DNA of 7,046 nt from Acidovorax sp. GTDB taxonomy: Bacteria > Pseudomonadota > Gammaproteobacteria > Burkholderiales > Burkholderiaceae_C. The DNA lies in contig JASLFM010000079.1 of the NCBI GenBank assembly GCA_030150585.1, forward strand, positions 1-7,046, given 5' to 3'. The position numbers were made by a program, and so were the translations under genes. Below, piece by piece: positions 1 to 6,165 of this stretch (the first letter of the stretch is position 1; each line of letters opens with the position of its first letter). The notes beneath the pieces are model-generated. The model had not been told where the DNA came from. It worked only from the letters and a program-made list of their open reading frames with translations, and did not search any database.

Positions 1-1
1 C

Positions 2-688
2 GGCATCGAGCAGACCAAGATCAAGCCCGGCACGAACATCCCTGCCGTCTACCTGGCCTACGCCGACCAGTACGGCTACACGAGCACCGGCGTGCCGCTG
101 ACCATCGGCTGGTCGCGCGACGGCCGCGACAGTGCGCTCGCGCCCAACGTGGGCCGCTACCAGCGCCTGAACTCGGAATGGTCCGTGGCCGGCGATGCGC
201 GCTACGTGCGGGCCAACTACCAGTATCAGCAGTACGTGCCGCTGAACAAGAAGTTCACGCTGGCCTTCAACGGCGAGCTGGGCCTGGGCAAGGGCCTGGG
301 CGGGCGCCCGTTCCCGGTGTTCAAGAACTTCTATTCGGGCGGCCTGGGTTCCGTGCGCGGCTTCGACCAGGGGACGCTGGGTCCGCGCGACGTGACCGGC
401 GCCTCGCTGGGAGGTCCCAAGAAGTTCACCCTGAACACGGAGCTGATCGCGCCGTTCCCCGGTGCCGGCAACGACCGCACGCTGCGCGTCTTCACCTTCG
501 TGGACGTGGGCAACGTGTTCGGCGAGAACGAGAAGATGAGCTTCAGCGAAATGCGGGCCTCGGCGGGCCTGGGCCTGTCGTGGATCTCGCCGCTCGGCCC
601 GCTGCGTATCGCCTTCGCCCAGCCCGTGCGCAAGCAAGCTGGCGATAAAATCCAGAAACTGCAATTCCAGATCGGAACTTCCTTCTAA
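2..688 (+). CDS. bamA: BamA, outer-membrane protein assembly factor (C-terminal part, 5' truncated by window)
   Basis: This is the C-terminal 228 residues of BamA (Omp85 family), the outer-membrane barrel that folds and inserts other beta-barrel proteins as the core of the BAM complex. The reading frame is open from the window edge, so the POTRA domains and the first barrel strands lie outside. The conserved loop-6 motif VRGF is encoded at 353-364 within GLGSVRGFDQGTLGP. Alternating aromatic and hydrophobic strand patterns follow, and the protein ends QFQIGTSF, with the terminal Phe typical of a beta-signal. An in-frame GTG at 92 is internal, because homologous sequence continues upstream of it. 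The TAA stop shares its last A with the skp start (TAATG), which implies translational coupling. The assignment is secure from motif, C-terminus and the downstream skp-lpxD neighbours. Confidence 0.96.
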   Translation, partial: GIEQTKIKPGTNIPAVYLAYADQYGYTSTGVPLTIGWSRDGRDSALAPNVGRYQRLNSEWSVAGDARYVRANYQYQQYVPLNKKFTLAFNGELGLGKGLGGRPFPVFKNFYSGGLGSVRGFDQGTLGPRDVTGASLGGPKKFTLNTELIAPFPGAGNDRTLRVFTFVDVGNVFGENEKMSFSEMRASAGLGLSWISPLGPLRIAFAQPVRKQAGDKIQKLQFQIGTSF

Positions 689-1200
689 TGAAATCCCTTT
701 CCCGCCATTTCACCCTGGCCGTTCTGCTGGGCTCCATGGCCTTTGCCGTGCACGCCCAGGAATTCAAGGCTGGCTTCGTCAACACCGATCGCCTCTTTCG
801 GGAGGCCAACGCCGCCAAGGCGGCCCAGAGCAAGCTCGAGCAGGAGTTCGCCAAGCGCGAGAAGGATCTCTTGGACCAGGGCAACAGCCTGAAGGCCGCT
901 TCGGAGAAGTTCGAGCGCGAGGCCCCCACGATGGCCGAGAGCCAGCGCACGGCACGCCAGCGCCAGCTGGTGGACCAGGACCGCGACTTCCAGCGCAAGC
1001 GCCGCGAATTCCAGGAAGACCTGAACGCCCGTAAGAACGAAGAGCTGGCCCAGGTGCTTGAGCGCGCCAACAAGGTGGTCAAGCAGGTCGCCGAGCAGGA
1101 AAAATACGACGTGATCCTGCAGGAAGCCGTCTACATCAACCCCAAGTACGACATCACCGACAAGGTGCTGAAGGCGCTGAACGCGGCTTCCGGCAAGTGA
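688..1200 (+). CDS. skp: Skp/OmpH periplasmic chaperone
   Basis: A 170-residue OmpH/Skp-family chaperone that holds unfolded outer-membrane proteins in the periplasm and passes them to BamA. The N-terminus has a classical Sec signal peptide: basic MKSLSR, a hydrophobic core around residues 8-21, and a probable signal peptidase I site after AVHA (residue 23). The mature part begins with the family's short beta segment KAGFVNTDRLF. Residues about 37-138 are highly charged (Glu, Lys, Arg, Gln) with heptad-like spacing, matching the long coiled-coil tentacles of the Skp trimer. The end, DVILQEAVYINPKYDITDKVL, is the usual closing beta and helix region. The start is the ATG that overlaps the bamA stop by one base. 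The gene lies 7 nt before lpxD. Length and position fit the family. Confidence 0.95.
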   Translation: MKSLSRHFTLAVLLGSMAFAVHAQEFKAGFVNTDRLFREANAAKAAQSKLEQEFAKREKDLLDQGNSLKAASEKFEREAPTMAESQRTARQRQLVDQDRDFQRKRREFQEDLNARKNEELAQVLERANKVVKQVAEQEKYDVILQEAVYINPKYDITDKVLKALNAASGK

Positions 1201-1207
1201 TTGGCTG

Positions 1208-2212
1208 ATGCGGCTCGGGCAGATCGTTGACGCGCTCGGCGGCACGCTCGAAGGCGGCACGCGGGAGGTGGAAATCTCCCGCATCGCGCCGCTCGAGTCG
1301 GCCGGCCCGGGGGATTTGAGTTTTCTCAGCAACCCCCGCTATCAGCAGCAACTGGCCGCCTCCCGGGCGGCCTGTGTCATTGTGGCGCCGGCCCTGCGCG
1401 AAGCGGCCCTGGCGCGCGAAGCCTCAGGTGCCTGCATCGTCACCCCCGATCCCTACGTCTACTTCGCGCGGGCCACGCAACTGTGGAAACGCCACCACGC
1501 GCCTGCCGCACCCGCTGGCGTGCACCCGAGCGCGGTGGTCGATCCCACGGCGGTAGTGCATCCTACGGCCTCCATCGGGCCGCTGTGCGTGGTCGAGCGC
1601 GGTGCGCACATCGGCGCTGGCACGGTACTCAAGTCGCGCGTCACGGTGGGCGAGCATTGCCACATCGGCGAGCGCTGCCTCCTGCACCCGGGCGTGGTGA
1701 TCGGTGCGGACGGCTTCGGCTTCGCGCCCGAGAAGGGCGCCTGGGTCAAGATCGAGCAGTTGGGCGCCGTGCGCATCGGGGACGATGTGGAAATCGGCGC
1801 CAACACCTGCATCGACCGCGGGGCGCTGGGCGACACGGTGATCGAGGAGGGCGTCAAGCTCGACAATCTGATCCAGATCGGCCACAACGTGCGCATCGGC
1901 AAATACACCGCCATTGCCGGCTGCGTGGGTATTGCCGGCAGCGCGGACATCGGCGCGCACTGCACCATTGGCGGTAACGCAGGTATCCTCGGCCACCTGA
2001 AGCTGGCCAGCGGCGTGCATGTCTCGGCCAAGAGCCTGGTGACGCGCTCGATCCTCAAGCCGGGCTTGTACACTGGCGTGTTCCCCATCGCCGAAAACGC
2101 GAAATGGGAGAAGAACGCGGCGACCCTCAAGCAACTGCACACCCTGCGCGAGCGCATCAAGGCGCTGGAGCAGGCATTGCAAGACACGCACAAGACAGAA
2201 GAAAAGCCATGA
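1208..2212 (+). CDS. lpxD: UDP-3-O-acylglucosamine N-acyltransferase LpxD
   Basis: LpxD adds an (R)-3-hydroxyacyl chain from ACP to the 2-amino group of UDP-3-O-acylglucosamine, the third step of lipid A synthesis, in the cytoplasm. The 334-residue protein has the N-terminal uridine-binding domain (residues 1-100, with the typical PGDLSFLSNPRY). A left-handed beta-helix of isoleucine-rich hexapeptide repeats follows (about 105-280), and then a C-terminal helix (about 298-327). GADGFGFAP at 166-174 is an LpxD signature. His226 in QIGHNV aligns with the E. coli catalytic His239, and His263 in ILGH aligns with His276. Leu277 aligns with E. coli Met290, reported to influence acyl-chain length. 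The ATG has only a weak Shine-Dalgarno sequence, so translation may be coupled to skp, which ends 7 nt upstream. Confidence 0.97.
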   Translation: MRLGQIVDALGGTLEGGTREVEISRIAPLESAGPGDLSFLSNPRYQQQLAASRAACVIVAPALREAALAREASGACIVTPDPYVYFARATQLWKRHHAPAAPAGVHPSAVVDPTAVVHPTASIGPLCVVERGAHIGAGTVLKSRVTVGEHCHIGERCLLHPGVVIGADGFGFAPEKGAWVKIEQLGAVRIGDDVEIGANTCIDRGALGDTVIEEGVKLDNLIQIGHNVRIGKYTAIAGCVGIAGSADIGAHCTIGGNAGILGHLKLASGVHVSAKSLVTRSILKPGLYTGVFPIAENAKWEKNAATLKQLHTLRERIKALEQALQDTHKTEEKP

Positions 2213-2649
2213 TGGACATCCACCACATCCTCAAGCAACTGCCCCACCGCTACCCTTTCCTGCTGGTGGACCGGGTGATCGAGCTTGAGAGCAACACGCG
2301 CATCAAGGCGATCAAGAACGTCACGTTCAACGAGCCCTATTTCATGGGGCACTTCCCGGGACGCCCCGTGATGCCTGGCGTGCTGATCCTGGAGGCGCTC
2401 GCCCAGGCCGCAGGCCTGCTTGCGTTCGATGCGATGGGCCGGGTGCCCGACGAGAACAACATCTACTACTTCGTCGGCATCGACGGCGCGCGCTTCAAGC
2501 GCCCCGTGGAGCCCGGCGACCAGCTTTTGCTCGAAATCACCATCGATCGCGTGCGCGGCGGCATCTGGAAGTTCAAGGGTGTGGCCAGCGTGGGTGACGA
2601 GGTGGCCTGCGAGGCCGAGCTCATGTGCACCATGCGCAGCGTGGGTTGA
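2209..2649 (+). CDS. fabZ: 3-hydroxyacyl-[ACP] dehydratase FabZ
   Basis: FabZ dehydrates (R)-3-hydroxyacyl-ACP to trans-2-enoyl-ACP in type II fatty acid elongation. It therefore competes with LpxA and LpxD for hydroxyacyl-ACP and helps set the phospholipid to lipopolysaccharide ratio. The 146-residue hot-dog fold protein shows the family N-terminus LPHRYPFLLVDRV. It also carries the active-site segment GHFPGRPVMPGVLILEALAQ, with catalytic His48 and Glu62. Two ATGs stand in tandem (2209 and 2212), giving MMDIHH or MDIHH. Either overlaps the lpxD stop, by 4 nt (ATGA) or 1 nt, and the choice changes only one residue. A purine-rich AGAAGAAAAG (2197-2206) lies immediately upstream and could serve as a weak ribosome binding site. 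Confidence 0.97.
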   Translation: MMDIHHILKQLPHRYPFLLVDRVIELESNTRIKAIKNVTFNEPYFMGHFPGRPVMPGVLILEALAQAAGLLAFDAMGRVPDENNIYYFVGIDGARFKRPVEPGDQLLLEITIDRVRGGIWKFKGVASVGDEVACEAELMCTMRSVG

Positions 2650-2662
2650 TCCGCGGCAGGCC

Positions 2663-3445
2663 GTGAGCAACATCCATCCCACAGCCATCGTCGATGCGGC
2701 GGCCCGCATCGACCCCACCGTCACGGTGGGGCCTTATGCGGTGATCGGCCCCCACGTCGCGATTGGCGCCCGCACCACCGTGGGAGCGCATTGCGTGATC
2801 GAGGGGCGCACGACCATCGGCGAAGACAACCGCATCTTCCAGTTCGCTTCCCTGGGCGCGGTGCCGCAGGACAAGAAATACGCCGGCGAGCCGACCGCGC
2901 TCGTGATCGGCGACCGCAACACCATCCGCGAGTTCTGCACCTTCAACACCGGCACGGCGCAGGACCAGGGCGTGACCCGTGTGGGCAACGACAACTGGAT
3001 CATGGCCTACGTGCACATTGCGCACGACTGCCAGGTGGGCAACCACACCGTGCTCGCCAACAACGCCACGCTGGCGGGTCATGTGCAGGTGGCCGACCAC
3101 GCGATCATCGGCGGTCTCACGGGCATCCACCAGTTCACCAAGGTGGGAGCGCATGTCATGGCGGGTTTCGCGAGCCATATCTCACAGGACGTGCCGCCTT
3201 TCATGATGGTGGACGGCAATCCGCTGTCGGTGCGCGGCCTCAACCTCGAAGGCTTGCGCCGCAGGGGCTACTCGGCCGAGCGCCTGGCGGTCATCAAGCA
3301 GATGCACCGGCTGCTGTACCGGCAGGGCCTCACGCTGGATGCGGCGCGCAGCGCGATCGCGGACCTCCATTCGGAAGAGGCGGCTGGCGACATCGCGCTC
3401 ATGTTGGCCTTCATCGACCAATCCACGCGCGGCCTCGCGCGCTGA
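2663..3445 (+). CDS. lpxA: UDP-N-acetylglucosamine acyltransferase LpxA
   Basis: LpxA transfers an (R)-3-hydroxyacyl chain from ACP to the 3-OH of UDP-GlcNAc, the first lipid A step. The 260-residue product (E. coli: 262) is a left-handed beta-helix of hexapeptide repeats (about 1-185) plus a helical C-terminal domain ending in the family signature STRGLAR. His121 in HIAHDC aligns with the catalytic His125 of E. coli. His118, His140 and His156 match His122, His144 and His160. Asn95 stands where E. coli has His99. Phe169 stands where E. coli has the chain-length ruler Gly173. The start is GTG at 2663, because the product then begins SNIHPTAIV like the family. The frame is open further upstream, but that part overlaps fabZ. 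The SD is weak (GGCAGG at 2655-2660, very close to the start). The gap to fabZ is 13 nt. Confidence 0.96.
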   Translation: MSNIHPTAIVDAAARIDPTVTVGPYAVIGPHVAIGARTTVGAHCVIEGRTTIGEDNRIFQFASLGAVPQDKKYAGEPTALVIGDRNTIREFCTFNTGTAQDQGVTRVGNDNWIMAYVHIAHDCQVGNHTVLANNATLAGHVQVADHAIIGGLTGIHQFTKVGAHVMAGFASHISQDVPPFMMVDGNPLSVRGLNLEGLRRRGYSAERLAVIKQMHRLLYRQGLTLDAARSAIADLHSEEAAGDIALMLAFIDQSTRGLAR

Positions 3446-3453
3446 GCCCGTCC

Positions 3454-4611
3454 ATGAGCACAACCCCCCGCGTAGCGATGGTGGCGGGCGAGGCCTCTGG
3501 CGACCTGCTGGCCGGCCTGCTGCTCGACGGCCTGCAGGCCCATTGGCCGGAGGTTGCGGGCCATGGCATCGGTGGCCCGCAGATGGCGCGGCGTGGCTTC
3601 ACGGCCTGGTGGCCGAGCGAACGGCTGGCCGTGCACGGCTACAGCTGGGAGGTGCTGCGGCGCTTGCGCGAGATCCTGGGCATCCGCAAGCAATTGCGCG
3701 CGCGGCTGCTGGCGGACAAGCCCTCGGTCTTCATCGGTGTCGACGCGCCCGACTTCAACTTGGGCCTGGAGACCGATTTGCGCGCCGCGGGCATCAAGAC
3801 CGTGCACTTCGTCTGCCCTTCCATCTGGGCCTGGCGCGCCCAGCGCGTCGAGAAAATCCGACGCGCGGCCGACCACGTGCTGTGCATCTTCCCGTTCGAG
3901 CCCGAACTGCTCGCGCGCCACGGCATTGACGCGACCTACGTGGGGCACCCGCTCGCCAACGTGATCCCGCTCGTGCCCGACCGCGCGGCCGCGCGGGCCC
4001 AGCTCGGCCTGGCGTCTCAGGATGAAGTGCTCGCCATCCTGCCCGGCAGCCGCGCGGCCGAAGTGCAGTACATCGCTCCCCCCTTCTTCAAGGCTGCAGC
4101 GCTTATCCAGCAAGCGCGGCCGGCTATCAAAATGGTAGTTCCCGCGGTGCCTGCGCAACACGAGCGCATCGTGCAGATCGCTCGCGAATGCGGCGTGGAG
4201 CACCTGCTCACCATCGTGCCCGGCCAGTCGCACACCGTGCTCGCGGCCTGCGACTGCACGCTGATCGCCAGCGGCACCGCCACGCTCGAAGCTGCGCTGT
4301 TCAAGCGGCCCATGGTGATCGGCTACCACATGCACCCCATCAGCTGGTGGCTCATGCGGCGCAAGCAGCTGCAGCCCTGGGTGGGGCTGCCCAACATCCT
4401 GTGCCAGGACTTCGTGGTGCCCGAGCTGCTGCAGGACGCCGCCACGCCCGAGGCGCTGAGCGCGGCCGTGCAGCAGTGGCTGCGCGCCCGCACCGAAGCG
4501 CCGCAGACGCTGGAGCAGTTGGACCAGCGCTTCACCGCGCTGCACCACGAGTTGCTGCGCGATACCTCCCGATTGGCCGCCGATGCGATCCAGAAAATCC
4601 TCGCGGCCTGA
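3454..4611 (+). CDS. lpxB: lipid-A-disaccharide synthase LpxB
   Basis: LpxB is an inverting GT19 glycosyltransferase. It joins UDP-2,3-diacylglucosamine to lipid X, forming the beta-1,6 disaccharide of lipid A at the inner face of the cytoplasmic membrane. The 385-residue length fits (E. coli 382). Visible motifs are GEASGD (12-17), IGVDAPDFN (94-102, containing the catalytic Asp region), CPSIWAWR (121-128), LPGSRAAEV (196-204; Arg200 aligns with E. coli Arg201) and ASGTATLEAALFKRPMV (272-288). The ATG lies 8 nt after lpxA. Codons for residues about 215-229 (ctt, caa, cgg, gct, aaa, gta, gtt) are unusually AT-rich for this gene and coincide with a repeat-like segment. Protein alignment there, recalled against E. 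coli FLKTAQLLRQ..DLEIVVP, needs no gap, so function is probably intact. Confidence 0.96.
   Translation: MSTTPRVAMVAGEASGDLLAGLLLDGLQAHWPEVAGHGIGGPQMARRGFTAWWPSERLAVHGYSWEVLRRLREILGIRKQLRARLLADKPSVFIGVDAPDFNLGLETDLRAAGIKTVHFVCPSIWAWRAQRVEKIRRAADHVLCIFPFEPELLARHGIDATYVGHPLANVIPLVPDRAAARAQLGLASQDEVLAILPGSRAAEVQYIAPPFFKAAALIQQARPAIKMVVPAVPAQHERIVQIARECGVEHLLTIVPGQSHTVLAACDCTLIASGTATLEAALFKRPMVIGYHMHPISWWLMRRKQLQPWVGLPNILCQDFVVPELLQDAATPEALSAAVQQWLRARTEAPQTLEQLDQRFTALHHELLRDTSRLAADAIQKILAA
4099..4139 (+). repeat. repeat-like double-hairpin segment inside lpxB
   Basis: Two adjacent small inverted repeats lie in coding sequence. The first is GCGCTT (4099-4104) with AAGCGC (4112-4117) around a 7-nt loop. 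The second is CTATC (4124-4128) with GGTAG (4134-4138) around AAAAT, including one G-T pair. The layout resembles a short dispersed repeat I remember from Comamonadaceae genomes (roughly GCGCTTATCCAGCAAGCGC followed by CTATCAAAA..TAG), but this is memory, not a database result. The local codons are AT-rich and rare compared with the rest of the gene. The reading frame is kept and the encoded protein has no insertion relative to LpxB homologues, so any repeat would have replaced native sequence. Confidence 0.5.
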
Positions 4612-4621
4612 GGGCGGCCAG

Positions 4622-5215
4622 ATGCCCGCCCAGGCGCCCTTGCCCTGGCACCCGCCTGGTCTCGTGGCCGGCGTGGACGAGGCCGGGCGCGGCCCGCTCG
4701 CGGGCCCCGTGGTGGCGGCCGCTGTCATCCTCGACGACCTGCACCCCATTGCGGGCCTGGCCGACTCGAAGAAGCTCAGCCCCGCGCGCCGCGAGCGGCT
4801 GTTCGACGAGATTCGCGCCAAGGCGCTGTGCTTCTGCATCGCCGAGGCCAGCGTGGAGGAGATCGACCGCCTCAACATCCTGCAGGCCACGCTGCTGGCC
4901 ATGCGCCGTGCGGTGATGGGGCTGCGCCTCAAGCCCGTGATGGTGCTGGTGGACGGCAACCGCCTGCCCCTGCTCGACGTGCCCGCCGAGGCCATCGTGA
5001 AGGGCGATGCGCGCGTGCAGTCCATCTCGGCCGCGTCCATCCTTGCCAAGGTGCACCGCGACCGCTGGTGCCTGCAATTGCACGAACGCTACCCGCAGTA
5101 CGGCTTCGCGGGCCACAAGGGCTACGGCACGGCGGCTCACCTGGCTGCGCTGCGCGAGCACGGCGCCTGCCCCGAGCACCGCCGCTCCTTCGCGCCCGTG
5201 GCGCAGACCGCATGA
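4622..5215 (+). CDS. rnhB: ribonuclease HII
   Basis: RNase HII cleaves the RNA strand of RNA-DNA hybrids and starts removal of single ribonucleotides misincorporated in DNA. The 197-residue length matches E. coli (198). The N-terminal signature VDEAGRGPLAGPVVAAAVIL holds catalytic Asp19 and Glu20. Asp111 (LVDGN) and Asp129 (KGDA) complete the metal-binding set. SISAASILAKVHRDR (134-148) and the substrate-binding tail YPQYGFAGHKGYGT (157-170) are typical. The ATG at 4622 is preferred over an in-frame ATG at 4583. It has AGGG (4611-4614) at 7 nt spacing and gives the family length, whereas 4583 would overlap lpxB by 29 nt and add a non-conserved leader. The gap to lpxB is 10 nt, and the end overlaps the next gene by 4 nt. 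Confidence 0.96.
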   Translation: MPAQAPLPWHPPGLVAGVDEAGRGPLAGPVVAAAVILDDLHPIAGLADSKKLSPARRERLFDEIRAKALCFCIAEASVEEIDRLNILQATLLAMRRAVMGLRLKPVMVLVDGNRLPLLDVPAEAIVKGDARVQSISAASILAKVHRDRWCLQLHERYPQYGFAGHKGYGTAAHLAALREHGACPEHRRSFAPVAQTA

Positions 5216-5988
5216 CCTTCACCTCCATCCACTCGCGCGACAACCCCTTCGTGAAGGATCTGCGCCGCCTCGCGCAGGACAGCACGGCCTACCGCAAGCG
5301 GGGGCGCGTGTGGCTCGAGGGCGACCACCTGTGCCGCGCGTTGCTCGCGCGCGGCCGGCGCCCTGCCGTCGCGGTATTTTCCGAGTCTTTTTGGCCTCAG
5401 GCCCAGCTGGAGTGGGCGCAGGCAGCTCCGAAAACCATAGTGCTTTCGGACGCCCTCTGGGCCGACATCAGCGGGCTGGAGTCGCCTGCGCGCCTGGGCA
5501 TGGGCTTCCTGGCAGAGCTGCCTGCTGCGCCCGCGCTGCAGTCCGGCGTGGCTACCGTGGTGCTCGACCGGCTGCAGGACGCGGGCAATGTGGGCTCCAT
5601 CCTGCGCAGCGCGTCGGCCTTCGGCTTCGCCCAGATCGCCGCGCTCAAGGGCACAGCGGCGCTGTGGGCACCCAAGGTGCTGCGCGCCGGCATGGGCGCG
5701 CACTTTGCGCTGCGGCTGGTCGAAGGGCTGGCGCCCGAGGACCTGGACGGACTTGGCGTGCCACTGCTTGCCACCAGTTCGCACGAGGGCGAGCTGCTGC
5801 ACCGCGCCGCGCTGCCCTGGCCCTGCGCCTGGCTCATGGGGCACGAGGGGCAGGGGGTTTCGGCGGAGCTCGAGGCCCGCGCCCGCTTGCGCATCCGCAT
5901 CGCCCAGCCCGGGGGCGAGGAGTCGCTCAACGTGGGCGCCGCCGCGGCGATCTGCCTGCATGCGAGCGCCGTGGCCAAGGACGGCTGA
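5212..5988 (+). CDS. SpoU/TrmH-family RNA 2'-O-methyltransferase
   Basis: A 258-residue SPOUT-class methyltransferase, expected to methylate a ribose 2'-OH in rRNA or tRNA using S-adenosylmethionine. Residues about 1-105 form the substrate-binding domain (KRGRVWLEGDHL at 29-40). The catalytic domain carries motif 1 LDRLQDAGNVGSILRSASAFG (118-138; conserved Asn126 and Arg132), motif 2 LMGHEGQGVS (208-217) and motif 3 QPGGEESLNVGAAAAICLH (232-250), which build the trefoil-knot cofactor site. The target is not predictable; the domain order resembles RlmB-type rRNA methyltransferases, but I assign no symbol. It overlaps rnhB through ATGA and is probably the last gene of the envelope operon. Residues about 54-80 use many rare AT-rich codons and coincide with a repeat-like segment in the weakly conserved linker region. 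Confidence 0.92.
   Translation: MTFTSIHSRDNPFVKDLRRLAQDSTAYRKRGRVWLEGDHLCRALLARGRRPAVAVFSESFWPQAQLEWAQAAPKTIVLSDALWADISGLESPARLGMGFLAELPAAPALQSGVATVVLDRLQDAGNVGSILRSASAFGFAQIAALKGTAALWAPKVLRAGMGAHFALRLVEGLAPEDLDGLGVPLLATSSHEGELLHRAALPWPCAWLMGHEGQGVSAELEARARLRIRIAQPGGEESLNVGAAAAICLHASAVAKDG
5384..5441 (+). repeat. possible diverged copy of the lpxB repeat-like segment
   Basis: Within the methyltransferase gene, GCT (5425-5427), AAAA (5431-5434) and TAGT (5438-5441) occur at exactly the same spacing as GCT (4123-4125), AAAA (4129-4132) and TAGT (4136-4139) in lpxB. The stretch preceding it, AGTGGGCGCAGGC, aligns with AGCAAGCGCGGCC upstream in lpxB at 8 of 13 positions. The run AGTCTTTTTGGCCTC (5384-5398) also recalls the left end of the Comamonadaceae repeat as I remember it. 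Codons here (tct, ttt, cct, gca, gct, aaa, ata, ctt) are rare for the gene. Similarity is partial and the hairpins are not preserved, so a coincidental AT-rich patch remains possible. Confidence 0.3.
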
Positions 5989-6025
5989 GCGCCCCGGCGG
6001 ACATGGGGGATATTGGCCGCAAGCC

Positions 6026-6060
6026 TTCCGGAGGTTGGCGCACAGGCTACAATTGGAGGC
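6026..6060 (+). promoter_or_regulatory. putative sigma-70 promoter for carA
   Basis: TACAAT at 6048-6053 matches the -10 consensus TATAAT at five of six positions. It sits in the only non-coding gap of the window, and transcription would start near 6060, giving a leader of about 110 nt before the carA GTG. The -35 is poor: TTCCGG (6026-6031, 16-nt spacer) is the best-placed candidate, with only two consensus matches. The predicted start region reads GGCTTTCCC, a pyrimidine run. The call rests on the -10 hexamer and its location; an activator-dependent or different promoter cannot be excluded. Confidence 0.45.
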
Positions 6061-6074
6061 TTTCCCGCAAAAAC

Positions 6075-6165
6075 GTCGCCCGGCCGCATCCAAAGCAATT
6101 CCCCAACAAGTAGCAGTCCTCAGGCATCCGTCCTGCGGACTCCGGGCGACCCGACCATTTCGGAG
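6075..6165 (+). promoter_or_regulatory. structured carA leader RNA with a possible SD-masking alternative fold
   Basis: GTCGCCCGG (6075-6083) is perfectly complementary to CCGGGCGAC (6142-6150). Inside, AGTCC-t-CAGG (6115-6124) pairs with CCTG-c-GGACT (6132-6141), giving 5 + 4 bp around one mismatch and a 7-nt loop. The 3' strands of the two helices are directly adjacent (6141/6142), so they could stack coaxially. A competing helix pairs CTCCGGG (6140-6146) with TTCGGAG (6159-6165), including two G-U pairs, and would mask the CGGAG Shine-Dalgarno. It uses bases from both other helices, so the two states exclude each other. No start codon lies between about 6060 and 6172, arguing against a leader-peptide mechanism. 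There is no U-tract, so this is not an intrinsic terminator. The fold is seen by inspection only; regulation is inferred. Confidence 0.4.
6161..6165 (+). promoter_or_regulatory. carA ribosome binding site
   Basis: CGGAG ends 6 nt before GTG 6172, which is good spacing. A second possible start, TTG at 6178, would be 12 nt away, so this site decides for GTG. It is the strand that the alternative leader helix would cover. Confidence 0.7.

Noticed and set aside
1500..2000. Periodic repeated hexapeptide coding pattern in lpxD (and similarly in lpxA) as a possible DNA repeat
   Set aside because: This is the protein's left-handed beta-helix periodicity, not a nucleotide repeat array.
2420..2662. 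Upstream in-frame ATG extension of lpxA inside fabZ
   Set aside because: The extra 81 residues are an out-of-frame reading of fabZ. The family's conserved N-terminus begins right after GTG 2663.
1459..2724. 421-codon open frame on the minus strand opposite lpxD and fabZ
   Set aside because: The translation mirrors the hexapeptide repeats of lpxD in antisense; no independent coding evidence.
4583..4621. Upstream ATG extension of rnhB
   Set aside because: It would overlap lpxB by 29 nt, adds a non-conserved Arg/Ser-rich leader, and has a worse ribosome binding site than ATG 4622.
3268..5049. 593-codon open frame on the minus strand opposite lpxA, lpxB and rnhB
   Set aside because: Same GC-bias shadow; low-complexity His, Arg and Ala-rich translation and no family motif.
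5992..6012. CCCC/GGGG stem after the methyltransferase stop as a terminator
   Set aside because: Only four base pairs and no downstream T-run; not a credible intrinsic terminator.
6003..6113. 36-codon frame starting ATG 6003 in the carA upstream region, as a possible leader peptide
   Set aside because: It starts upstream of the predicted transcription start and ends far from carA. It lacks an SD and has no run of Arg or pyrimidine-linked codons that would support attenuation.
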